Below, one piece after another: positions 50,829-59,423 of a stretch of 64,000 bases of DNA. Position 1 is the stretch's first letter. The number at the start of each line of letters is the position of its first letter. The stretch is taken from the NCBI RefSeq assembly GCF_013201075.1, contig NZ_CP053708.1:3725501-3789500 (forward strand), in the 5' to 3' direction. The notes under the pieces were generated by a model. It did not search any database and was not told the DNA's origin. It was given only the letters and a program-made list of their open reading frames with translations. This DNA comes from Lichenicola cladoniae. GTDB lineage: Bacteria > Pseudomonadota > Alphaproteobacteria > Acetobacterales > Acetobacteraceae. Made by a program: the position numbers and the translations under genes.

Positions 50829-51539
50829 GTGAGCAGCAAGTCCGCCGCTGACGGTACGCTTCCGGCACGGAGCGCGCTCCTCCTTAAGGTCAAGAAAATG
50901 ACGCAACGGGAGGTTGTATCTTTCATCGAGGCGCTGGCACTCGCCAACCCGAATGCCAGCAGCGAACTGGTGTTCACCAACGCGTACACGTTGCTGGTTT
51001 CGGTCGTCCTGTCTGCGCAGGCGACCGACGTATCGGTGAACAAGGCGACGGTCGGGCTGTTCGCCGATGCACCGGATCCGGCCACCATGGTCCGGCTTGG
51101 CGAGGACGGCGTGGCCCGCCATATCCGCACGATCGGCCTGTGGCGGGCGAAGGCGAAGAACGTGGTCGCCTTGTCGCAGGTGCTGATCGACCGGCATGGC
51201 GGCGAGGTGCCATCCGACCGGCTCTCGCTTGAGGCGCTGCCCGGGGTCGGGCGAAAGACCGCCAACGTCGTGCTGAACGTCGTTTTCGGCGAAAGCACGA
51301 TGGCGGTCGACACCCATATCCTGCGACTGGGCAACCGCACCGGACTGGCGCCGGGTGCGACGCCACGCGCGGTCGAGGACCAGCTGGTCAAGCGCATCCC
51401 GCGCGACATGCTGCGCCCATCGCATCACTGGCTGATCCTGCACGGTCGCTACGTGTGCAAGGCCCGTGCGCCCGAATGCTGGCACTGTGTCGGCCGGCCC
51501 TACTGCCACTACCCCGACAAGCGCCTGGAGCCCGTCTGA
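50829..51539 (+). CDS. nth: Endonuclease III
   Basis: Endonuclease III removes oxidised pyrimidines in base-excision repair and nicks abasic sites. The 236-residue protein has the helix-hairpin-helix LPGVGRKTANVVL with the catalytic lysine, the catalytic aspartate in AVDTHILRLGNRTGL, and a [4Fe-4S] cluster Cys-X6-Cys-X2-Cys-X5-Cys near the C terminus. GTG 50829 is chosen because GGAG lies 8 bases upstream; a longer ATG reading at 50808 contains it. Gene order is divergent from the HD-GYP-like gene. Confidence 0.96.
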   Translation: MSSKSAADGTLPARSALLLKVKKMTQREVVSFIEALALANPNASSELVFTNAYTLLVSVVLSAQATDVSVNKATVGLFADAPDPATMVRLGEDGVARHIRTIGLWRAKAKNVVALSQVLIDRHGGEVPSDRLSLEALPGVGRKTANVVLNVVFGESTMAVDTHILRLGNRTGLAPGATPRAVEDQLVKRIPRDMLRPSHHWLILHGRYVCKARAPECWHCVGRPYCHYPDKRLEPV

Positions 51540-51593
51540 GACTGGGTTCTCCCGCCGGCGCGACACGTCCCGGCCGGTCTCCGCAGTGCGACG

Positions 51594-53858
51594 CTATTCC
51601 AACCGCGCCATCGGGAGTGTCGGGCGTCGGCCGCCGCCGGGAACCGGTGCGGCGGGCACCCAGGGGCGGTGGCCCCGATACGTGCGGGCGCTCTCGACAC
51701 GAATGCCTACGGCACGCAGCCAGACCGCTTCCGGTCCGTCGCGCCAGACGCTGAAGCGGTCGATCCGGGGGATGCCGTGGCAGGTACCATGCGCGGGCCT
51801 CGACGAGACGACAAGGGCGATGCCGTCGCAGTCGTCCGGTTCGGTGGCGGGCTTGGCGTCATCGCCGGTCTCGCCTGCGTCGCGCAACAGCAATACCGAC
51901 TGGCGGCGGATCGTGATGATGCAGGCGGCCGGGTTGCAGACGACATCGCCGGCCGGGTTCGCCCCGGCATCGGCGAACGGAACCGGCGCGGCGGTGATGG
52001 CCCACGCACGACGCCAGTCCGACAGTGTGATCGGATCGGCCCAGGAGGCCTGCTCGACCAGCATGGTGCGGCCGCGATGCAGGGCGATCAGCCTGCCGTC
52101 GCCGGAGACAAGCAGGTCAGGCGCATGCACCAGCCACGGCGAGGCAAGCCCGATCGCCAGCGGCACCGCCGCCAGCAGGCGCCAGCGCTGCCGCCAGAGA
52201 CACAGCCAGAGCAGGCCGAAGGTCACCGTCAGCAGGCCCCAGACCGGCGAGGCCGGTACCGCCAGGCTCGCCGCCGGGAACGCGGCGACCTCGCGCGCCA
52301 GCCACAGGATCAGGTCGATGCCGGCGCCCATCTGCCGCAGCGTCACCCATTCGAGGCCGAACGGCATCAGCAGCAGCGACAGCAGGCCCTGCGGCAGCAC
52401 CCAGAAGGCGGTCAGCGGCACCGCCACCAGGTTGGCCAGCACGAAATAGAACTGCACCCGACCGAAATGGAATGCGGCATAGGGCAGCGACGCGGCGCCG
52501 GCGACCAGGCTGGTGAAGAACAGCTGGAACACGTGCAGGCCAACGCGCCTGCGCCAGCCGAGCAGGCCCTGCGCGTGCAACCGCACCATCATCGGCCGCA
52601 ACGCCTCGTAGCCGGCCAGCAGCGCCATCACGGCGGCGAAACTCATCTGGTAGCCGACATCGAGCAGCGTTGCCGGCGACGCCAGCAGCAGCAGGATCGC
52701 GGCGATGGCCAGGGTGCGCATGCTGACCGCCCGGCGGCCGACCAGCAGCCCGAGCACGGCGATCCCGGCCATCGCCAGGCTGCGCAGGCCCGGCAGGTGC
52801 AGGCCGGTCAGCACCATGTAGCCGCAACCGGCCGCCAGCGCGCCGAGGGCGGCGATCTGGCGCATCGGCAGGCGCAGGCTGCCCCACTCCCACGCAGCCA
52901 GGACGATACGCAGGATGAGGAGCGTCAGCCCCATGACGATGCCGAGATGCAGCCCCGCCACCGCCAGCAGGTGGGCCAGCCCGGAGGCGGCGAAGGCGTC
53001 GCGGTCGGTCTGCGGGATGGCGCTGCTGAGTCCGGTGAGGAGTGTGGCCGCCACCGCTCCCCGCGGGCCGGGCAGCACGACCATGATCCGGGCGGCGATC
53101 GTCTCGCGTAGCCGGCGCACCGAACCCCACACGCCGCCGTCGGACCGGTGCGACAGCAACACGACCGGAGACAGCGCAGAGCCGGAGCCGGCGAGACCGG
53201 AAAAGAACGCGTCGCGCTGCGGGTCCCGGCCGCCCGGGTAATCGGGCGGTGACGGTGCGTGCAGCAGCGTGCGGATCCGCACCAGGTCCCCGGTCGCCAG
53301 CATGGTCCGGTCGGTGTCGCGCAGCCTGATCCGCAGGCGCCGGCCGGCGAGCGGTTCGGGATCTTCCCCGCCGGCGGCCGGCGTCGCCAGCGTCACCGCG
53401 CCGAGCGTCACCCGGCGCCGTCCGTCGGCCAGCAGGTCGATCTCGTCGATCCGGCCAATCGTCAGCGACGCCTTGCGCGGCAGGTCGGCCGGCGGCGGCA
53501 TGCGCCGGGTGGTCGCCTGCGACACCAGGAACCCGACCGACATGGCCAGCAGCGCGGCCGCGACGGCGCGCGTGGACACACGGGTCCGGGCGCCCGCAAA
53601 CAGCAGGAGCGACACGCCGGTCATCGACAGCCCGACCGCGAGTCCCGGTTCCCGGGTCAGCCCGAAATAGGCGAGGATGCCGATCGACACGCACATCGGC
53701 AGCCACAGCACCAGCCTGTCGCGATCGGCTTCCAGGCTTGCCTGGAGGTCCGACCAGGTCCGACGGGCCCGGCGGCGCCAGTGGGAACGCCGCAACGCGC
53801 CCCGCGTGACGGGGACGAACGAGGGCCGAACGCTGGGTGGATCGGCAAATCGTTGCAC
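51594..53858 (-). CDS. comEC: ComEC/Rec2-family DNA uptake channel
   Basis: ComEC carries single-stranded DNA across the inner membrane in natural transformation. The 754-residue protein has an N-terminal basic region, a soluble OB-like part (about 135-250) and a polytopic competence domain with the signature LAHLLAVAGLHLG. The C-terminal domain (about 600-730) lacks the HxHxDH metallo-beta-lactamase motif found in many ComEC proteins. GTG 53858 is the start. It diverges from gltX; a dprA gene lies in the same region at 58243. Confidence 0.9.
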   Translation of the reverse strand: MQRFADPPSVRPSFVPVTRGALRRSHWRRRARRTWSDLQASLEADRDRLVLWLPMCVSIGILAYFGLTREPGLAVGLSMTGVSLLLFAGARTRVSTRAVAAALLAMSVGFLVSQATTRRMPPPADLPRKASLTIGRIDEIDLLADGRRRVTLGAVTLATPAAGGEDPEPLAGRRLRIRLRDTDRTMLATGDLVRIRTLLHAPSPPDYPGGRDPQRDAFFSGLAGSGSALSPVVLLSHRSDGGVWGSVRRLRETIAARIMVVLPGPRGAVAATLLTGLSSAIPQTDRDAFAASGLAHLLAVAGLHLGIVMGLTLLILRIVLAAWEWGSLRLPMRQIAALGALAAGCGYMVLTGLHLPGLRSLAMAGIAVLGLLVGRRAVSMRTLAIAAILLLLASPATLLDVGYQMSFAAVMALLAGYEALRPMMVRLHAQGLLGWRRRVGLHVFQLFFTSLVAGAASLPYAAFHFGRVQFYFVLANLVAVPLTAFWVLPQGLLSLLLMPFGLEWVTLRQMGAGIDLILWLAREVAAFPAASLAVPASPVWGLLTVTFGLLWLCLWRQRWRLLAAVPLAIGLASPWLVHAPDLLVSGDGRLIALHRGRTMLVEQASWADPITLSDWRRAWAITAAPVPFADAGANPAGDVVCNPAACIITIRRQSVLLLRDAGETGDDAKPATEPDDCDGIALVVSSRPAHGTCHGIPRIDRFSVWRDGPEAVWLRAVGIRVESARTYRGHRPWVPAAPVPGGGRRPTLPMARLE

Positions 53859-53957
53859 GATCGTAAGCTTAGCGGCACCCTGCCCACCTGACCATCGACC
53901 TGACCATCGACAGCCGGCTCTACAGAAGCCGGCGAACGCGTGTTACAGGACCGCCTC

Positions 53958-55376
53958 ATGACCGTCCGTACGCGCTTCGCGCCGAGCCCCACCGGGTTGC
54001 TGCATATCGGCAACGCCCGCGCCGCCCTCTTCAACTTCCTTTTTGCCCGCCACCATGGCGGCCAGTTCCTGCTCCGGATCGAGGATACCGACCGGGAGCG
54101 CTCCACCCAGCATGCGGTGGACGTGATCCTGGACGGGCTCGACTGGATGGGCCTGAACCCGGACGAGCCGCCGGTCTACCAGTCGACCCGGCAGGCGCGG
54201 CACACCGAGGTGGCCCTGGCGCTGCTCGAGGCCGGCCACGCCTATCGCTGCTACTGCACCGCCGACGAGCTCAGGCAGATGCGCGAGCAGGCCACCGCCG
54301 AAGGCCGGCCGCCGCGCTACAATGGCATGTGGCGCGACCGCGATCCGTCCGAGGCGCCCGAGGGCGCGGCCTACACCATCCGCCTGCGTGCGCCGCAGGA
54401 TGGCGAGACCGTGGTGAACGACCTCGTGCAGGGGGAGATCCGCGTCGCCAACGCCGAGATGGACGACATGATCATCCTGCGCGGCGACGGATCGCCGACC
54501 TACCTGCATGCGGTGGTGTGCGACGACCACGACATGGCGATCACCCACGTGATCCGGGGCGACGACCACATGACCAACACCTTCCGGCAGTCGCAGATCT
54601 ATGCGGCGATGGACTGGGACCGGCCGGCATTCGCCCATCTGCCGCTGATCCATGGACCGGACGGCGCCAAGCTGAGCAAGCGGCACGGCGCCCAGAGCGT
54701 GGTCGAGTTCCGCGAGCAGGGGTTCCTGCCCGAGGCGCTGAACAACTACCTGTTGCGGCTCGGCTGGGGCCACGGCGACGCCGAAGTGCTGGCGCGCGAC
54801 GAGCAGATCCGGCTGTTCGACCTGGACGGCGTCGGCCGGTCCGCCAGCCGCATGGACTACGTCAAGCTGACCCACCTGAACGGCATCTGGCTGCGGCAGG
54901 CCGACGACGACCGGCTCACCGCCGACGTGCTGGCGCGCCTCGCCGGGCGCGACGGGCTGGTGCTGGACGACGTCGCCGCCCGACGTATCCGCATGCTGAT
55001 GCCGGGGCTGAAGGAGCGCGCCAAGACGCTGGTCGACCTCGCCGACGGCTCGGCGTTCCTGGCGCGTTTGGTGCCGCTGCCGTTCGATGCCAAGGCGAGT
55101 TCGCTGATGACGCCGGATGCCCGCGCGCTGCTGCGCGGCTTCGCCGGCGAGATCTCGCTGCTGGAGCCGTTCACCGCGATCGAGATCGATGCCGCCCTGC
55201 GCCGGTTCGCCGAGCAGGAGGGCCGCAAGCTGGGCCAGGTGGCGCAGCCGCTCCGCGCCGCCGTCACCGGCAGCAGCATGAGCCCGGGGATCGACATCAC
55301 GCTTGCCGCATTGGGGCGCGACGAGACGCTGGCCCGGATCGGCGAGGCGATCGGCGGGGAACCACTCGATGCCTGA
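53958..55376 (+). CDS. gltX: Glutamyl-tRNA synthetase
   Basis: GltX charges tRNA(Glu), and in some bacteria also tRNA(Gln). The 472-residue class I synthetase has the HIGN version of the HIGH motif in [14 protein letters not shown] and the KLSKRHG motif near residue 240. A DTDRERS stretch is at about 43. The ATG at 53958 is used. It begins the long plus-strand run that continues through pyrB to rnr; its end overlaps pyrB by 8 bases. Confidence 0.96.
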   Translation: MTVRTRFAPSPTGLLHIGNARAALFNFLFARHHGGQFLLRIEDTDRERSTQHAVDVILDGLDWMGLNPDEPPVYQSTRQARHTEVALALLEAGHAYRCYCTADELRQMREQATAEGRPPRYNGMWRDRDPSEAPEGAAYTIRLRAPQDGETVVNDLVQGEIRVANAEMDDMIILRGDGSPTYLHAVVCDDHDMAITHVIRGDDHMTNTFRQSQIYAAMDWDRPAFAHLPLIHGPDGAKLSKRHGAQSVVEFREQGFLPEALNNYLLRLGWGHGDAEVLARDEQIRLFDLDGVGRSASRMDYVKLTHLNGIWLRQADDDRLTADVLARLAGRDGLVLDDVAARRIRMLMPGLKERAKTLVDLADGSAFLARLVPLPFDAKASSLMTPDARALLRGFAGEISLLEPFTAIEIDAALRRFAEQEGRKLGQVAQPLRAAVTGSSMSPGIDITLAALGRDETLARIGEAIGGEPLDA

Positions 55377-56334
55377 CAGCCAGCGCATGTTCGCCAATGC
55401 AGACGGCAGCCGGCATCTGCTCGGGCTGCAGGGCATGCATCCGACCAGGATCGAGCCGTTCCTGGACCTGGCCGAGAGCTACGTGCTGCTGAACCGGCAG
55501 CGCAAGACGCAGCGCGACCTGCTGCGCGGGCGCACGCTGATCAACCTGTTCTTCGAGGACAGCACCCGCACCCGGACCAGCTTCGAGCTGGCCGGCAAGC
55601 GACTCGGCGCCGACGTGATCAACATGACCGTCTCGACCTCGTCGGTGAACAAGGGCGAGACCCTGCTGGACACCGCGGCGACGCTGAACGCCATGCGGAC
55701 CGACCTGCTGGTAGTGCGCCACGCGCAGTCCGGCGCCCCGGCGCTGCTGGCGCAGAAGGTCGAGGCCAGCGTGATCAATGCCGGCGACGGCACCCACGAG
55801 CATCCGACCCAGGCGCTGCTGGACGCGCTCACCATCCGGCGCCGGTGCGGCTCGCTGGCCGGGCTGGTGGTGGCGATCTGCGGCGACGTGGCGCATTCCC
55901 GCGTGGCGCGGTCCAACATCCACCTGCTGACCGCGATGGGCAGCCGGGTCAGGGTGATCGGGCCGCCGACCCTGATCCCCGCCGAGATCGAGCGGCTCGG
56001 CGTCGAGGTGTTCCACGACATGGACCAGGGGCTCGACGGCGTGGACGTGATCATGATGCTGCGGCTGCAGCGCGAGCGCATGACCGGCGGGCTGGTGCCG
56101 AGTGCTCGCGAGTATTTCAGGTTCTTCGGCCTCGACGCCGCCCGGCTGGCACGCGCGAAGCCGGGCGCGCTGGTGATGCATCCCGGCCCGATGAATCGCG
56201 GCGTCGAGATCGACAGCCAGGTTGCCGACCATCCGGAGCAGAGCGTGATCCAGGAACAGGTGGAGATGGGCGTTGCCGTCCGGATGGCGGTGCTGGACCG
56301 GCTCTCGCGCGGCCAGGATCGGACCGACCGATGA
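55369..56334 (+). CDS. pyrB: Aspartate carbamoyltransferase catalytic subunit
   Basis: PyrB joins carbamoyl phosphate and aspartate in the second step of pyrimidine synthesis. The 321-residue protein has the carbamoyl-phosphate motif [12 protein letters not shown] at about 64 and [11 protein letters not shown] near the end. The ATG at 55369 lies inside the gltX end, which suggests coupling. It overlaps the next gene by ATGA, the usual arrangement with a dihydroorotase-like gene. No regulatory pyrI subunit is present. Confidence 0.97.
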   Translation: MPDSQRMFANADGSRHLLGLQGMHPTRIEPFLDLAESYVLLNRQRKTQRDLLRGRTLINLFFEDSTRTRTSFELAGKRLGADVINMTVSTSSVNKGETLLDTAATLNAMRTDLLVVRHAQSGAPALLAQKVEASVINAGDGTHEHPTQALLDALTIRRRCGSLAGLVVAICGDVAHSRVARSNIHLLTAMGSRVRVIGPPTLIPAEIERLGVEVFHDMDQGLDGVDVIMMLRLQRERMTGGLVPSAREYFRFFGLDAARLARAKPGALVMHPGPMNRGVEIDSQVADHPEQSVIQEQVEMGVAVRMAVLDRLSRGQDRTDR

Positions 56335-57611
56335 GTGCCGTGCTGTTCGACGCCGTGCGGCTGATCGACCCGGCGACCGGGCTGGACCGTCCGGGCCGGC
56401 TGCTGGTCGAGAACGGGATCATCGCCGGGCTCGACATGGCGGCCGGCGACAGCGTGCCCGAGGGTGCCACCGTGATCGACGGGCATGGGGCCGTGCTGTG
56501 TCCCGGCCTGGTCGACATGCGGGTGACGCTGGGCGAGCCCGGCTACGAATATCGCGAGACCATCGCCCAGGCCGCCGAGGCCGCGTCCGCCGGCGGCATC
56601 ACCACCATCTGCGTGCTGCCCAACACCCGGCCGGCGATCGACGATCCGGCGCTGGTGCGGCTGCTGCGCGCCCTCGGCGACGAGACCGGGCGGCTGACTA
56701 TCCTGCCGTACGGCGCCGTCACCCGCGGCTGCGCCGGCGAGGACATGGCCGAGCTCGGTTTGCTGCGCGAGGCCGGTGCGGTCGCGTTCACCGACGGCAC
56801 CCGCGCGATCGCCGACGCCAGGCTGATGCGGCAGGCGCTCTCCTACGCCGGCGGGTTCGGCGCGATGGTGATGCAGCATCCCGAGGATCCGTCGCTCGCG
56901 CGCGGCGGCGTCGCCACCGAGGGTGAACTGGCCACGCGGCTCGGGCTGCCGGGCATACCCGCCGCCGCCGAGGCGATCCTGGTGGCGCGCGACCTGCGCC
57001 TCGCCCAGCTCAGCGGCGGCGCACTGCATCTGTGCCACATCTCGACCGCCGAGACGGTCGCGCTGATACGACAGGCCAAGGCTGACGGCGTCCGCGTCAC
57101 CTGCGACACGGCACCACCCTATTTCGACCTGAACGAGACGGCGATCGGCGATTTCCGCACCTACGCCAAGCTGTCGCCGCCGCTGCGCCCCGAGGCCGAC
57201 CGGCTGGCGATCTGCGAAGGACTCGCCGACGGGACCATCGACGCGATCGGCTCCGACCACATGCCGTGCGACCCGGACGACAAGCGGCTGCCGTTCGCGC
57301 AGGCGATGGCCGGCGGGGTCGGGCTGGCAACCCTGCTCGGGGTAACGCTGGCGCGCGTGCATGACGGTACCATCGGGCTGATGCGCGCGCTGGAACTGCT
57401 GACGGCCGGCCCGGCCCGGATCGTCGGCAGCCACGCCGGGCGGCTGGCGGTCGGGGCACCCGCCGACCTGTGCCTGTTCGACCTGGAGCGGGCCTGGCAG
57501 GTGGTCGCCGGCCAATTGCCCGGACACGCGCAGAACACCCCATTCGACGGACGCGCTCTCGAGGGCCGGGTGATCGGCACCTGGAAAGCCGGGCGCCGGG
57601 TGTTCGGATGA
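56331..57611 (+). CDS. pyrC: Dihydroorotase-like protein, probably non-catalytic
   Basis: Dihydroorotases close carbamoyl aspartate to dihydroorotate. This 426-residue amidohydrolase lies directly after pyrB, but the metal-binding HxH that should follow PGLVDM reads RVT ([14 protein letters not shown]). Some later ligands are kept ([15 protein letters not shown]). Similar proteins lacking the first histidines act as structural partners of PyrB rather than enzymes, with an active dihydroorotase encoded elsewhere. That is the likely role here. The gene symbol is positional. Confidence 0.85.
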   Translation: MSAVLFDAVRLIDPATGLDRPGRLLVENGIIAGLDMAAGDSVPEGATVIDGHGAVLCPGLVDMRVTLGEPGYEYRETIAQAAEAASAGGITTICVLPNTRPAIDDPALVRLLRALGDETGRLTILPYGAVTRGCAGEDMAELGLLREAGAVAFTDGTRAIADARLMRQALSYAGGFGAMVMQHPEDPSLARGGVATEGELATRLGLPGIPAAAEAILVARDLRLAQLSGGALHLCHISTAETVALIRQAKADGVRVTCDTAPPYFDLNETAIGDFRTYAKLSPPLRPEADRLAICEGLADGTIDAIGSDHMPCDPDDKRLPFAQAMAGGVGLATLLGVTLARVHDGTIGLMRALELLTAGPARIVGSHAGRLAVGAPADLCLFDLERAWQVVAGQLPGHAQNTPFDGRALEGRVIGTWKAGRRVFG

Positions 57612-58246
57612 GCGCCGCACCCGCCGTCGACGGGATCGTCCTGTTCGCGGCGGCCGGGCTCCTGTCCTACGTGATCGGCAGCATCCCGTTCGGGCTGATC
57701 ATCACCGATCTCGGCGGTGCCGGCGACATCCGCCAGATCGGCTCCGGCAATATCGGCGCGACCAACGTGCTGCGCACCGGACGGCGCGGCCTGGCGGCGG
57801 CGACGCTGCTGCTCGACGGGTTCAAGGGCTTCTTCGCGGTGGTGCTCTGCGGGGCATTGCTGCCGCTGCTGCTGCCCGATGTAGCGGCGCTGGCCGCGGT
57901 CTGCGTGGTCGCCGGCCACTGCCTCCCGGTGTGGCTGAAATTTCGCGGCGGCAAGGGCGTGGCGACCGGGCTCGGCGTCGCCCTGGGGCTGGACTGGCGG
58001 GTCGGGCTGATCTGCTGCGTGCTCTGGCTGCTGGTGGCACGGCTGACCCGGATCTCGTCGGCGGGGGCGCTGGCCGCGATGTTCGTGCTCGGGCCGCTGC
58101 TGCTCGCCTTCGATGGCGGGCACCTGGTGAACCCGGTCCCCTGGGCGGGGCTGGCGGTCGGGCTCGGCGTGTTCCTGCGCCACAAGGACAATATCGGCCG
58201 CCTGCTCGCCGGCACCGAACCGAGGATCGGCCGCAAGACCGCATGA
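57608..58246 (+). CDS. plsY: Acyl-phosphate glycerol-3-phosphate acyltransferase
   Basis: PlsY makes lysophosphatidic acid from acyl phosphate and glycerol 3-phosphate at the inner membrane. The 212-residue protein has about five membrane helices and the family motifs YVIGSIPFGLII, GSGNIGATNVLR and KFRGGKGVATGLG, which bind phosphate and the acyl donor. It is coupled to its neighbours by ATGA overlaps at both ends. Confidence 0.96.
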   Translation: MSAAPAVDGIVLFAAAGLLSYVIGSIPFGLIITDLGGAGDIRQIGSGNIGATNVLRTGRRGLAAATLLLDGFKGFFAVVLCGALLPLLLPDVAALAAVCVVAGHCLPVWLKFRGGKGVATGLGVALGLDWRVGLICCVLWLLVARLTRISSAGALAAMFVLGPLLLAFDGGHLVNPVPWAGLAVGLGVFLRHKDNIGRLLAGTEPRIGRKTA

Positions 58247-59376
58247 GATCTCTGCCGGCTTCGCTCGCCGCGACCCTGCGGCTGGTCCGCACCGACGGCG
58301 TCGGTCCGGCCACCTACCGGCGACTGATGCAGCGCTTCAGCACCCCCGAGGCGGCACTCGATGCGTTGCCCGCCCTCGCCCGCAATGCCGGACGCCAGAT
58401 CAGGGCGCCGATCCCGTCGCTCGGCATGGCGGAGGACGAGATCGACGGGCTGGCGAAGCTCGGCGGCCGCTTCCTGGTCCTGGGCACGCCCGACTATCCA
58501 CCCCTGCTGGCCCAGCTTGCCGACGCGCCGCCGGTGCTGGCGGTGCTGGGCGATCCCGCGATCCTGCACCGACGCTCGGTGGCCATGGTCGGATCGCGCA
58601 ATGCCTCGTCGGCCGGGCTTCGCATCGCCGAGGCGCTCGCCGCCGAGCTCGGGGGCGCCGGGCTGATCGTGGTGTCCGGCCTGGCGCGCGGGATCGACGG
58701 CGCCGCGCATCGGGGCGCGATGCATGTCGGTCCGACCGTGGCGGCGATCGCCGGCGGGCTCGACCAGCCGTATCCGCCGGAACATACCGACCTGCAGGCA
58801 CGGATCGCGCTGACCGGCTGCGTGGTCGCAGAGGCGCCGCTCGGCACCGCGCCGCAGAGCCGTCACTTTCCGCGCCGCAACCGGATCATCGCCGGCCTGT
58901 CGCTTGGCTGCATCGTGGTCGAGGCGGCGCCGCGCTCCGGCAGCCTGATCACCGCCAACCTCACCCTGGATTACGGCCGCGAGCTGTTCGCGGTGCCGGG
59001 CTCGCCGCTGGACCCGCGCTCGCGTGGCTCCAACGACCTGCTGCGCGGCCGCGCGCATCTGACCGAGACCGCCGAGGACGTGCTGCGCGAGCTCCCGGAG
59101 ATGCCGACCTACCTGGGACCGGACGGGTTCGGCGAACCACTGCCGGGATGGGGCGCCGAGGGTCCGGAAGACTGGAAACAACTCGAGAGTGTGCGCGTTG
59201 CAGTGTTGCAACTCCTGAGCCACGCACCGACCCCAGTTGACGATCTTGTGCGCCGCTGCCAGTTCTCGGTGTCCGCCGTGCTGGCGGTACTGACCGAACT
59301 GGAGCTTGCAGGCCGCGTCGAGTCCCATCCCGGGAACCGCGTCGGCCTTCTGGATCACCCGTTTCGGTCGGACTGA
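58243..59376 (+). CDS. dprA: DNA processing protein DprA
   Basis: DprA loads RecA onto incoming single-stranded DNA in natural transformation. The 377-residue protein has a helical N-terminal part and a Rossmann core with MVGSRNAS, SGLARGIDGAAH and RHFPRRNRIIAGLS. It ends in a C-terminal winged-helix-like tail (PTPVDDLVRRCQFSVSAVLAVLTELELAG). It overlaps plsY by ATGA. With comEC at 51594 it suggests a competence capacity, though no regulator is seen. Confidence 0.95.
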   Translation: MRSLPASLAATLRLVRTDGVGPATYRRLMQRFSTPEAALDALPALARNAGRQIRAPIPSLGMAEDEIDGLAKLGGRFLVLGTPDYPPLLAQLADAPPVLAVLGDPAILHRRSVAMVGSRNASSAGLRIAEALAAELGGAGLIVVSGLARGIDGAAHRGAMHVGPTVAAIAGGLDQPYPPEHTDLQARIALTGCVVAEAPLGTAPQSRHFPRRNRIIAGLSLGCIVVEAAPRSGSLITANLTLDYGRELFAVPGSPLDPRSRGSNDLLRGRAHLTETAEDVLRELPEMPTYLGPDGFGEPLPGWGAEGPEDWKQLESVRVAVLQLLSHAPTPVDDLVRRCQFSVSAVLAVLTELELAGRVESHPGNRVGLLDHPFRSD

Positions 59377-59423
59377 CGGCCCAGGCGGCGGCTCAGGTCC
59401 GAGCACCGCACCCCGGAGAATGC

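Noticed and set aside
55479-57620. 713-residue minus-strand frame opposite pyrB and the dihydroorotase-like gene
   Set aside because: Shadow frame; it spans two real overlapping genes on the plus strand and has no domain signature.
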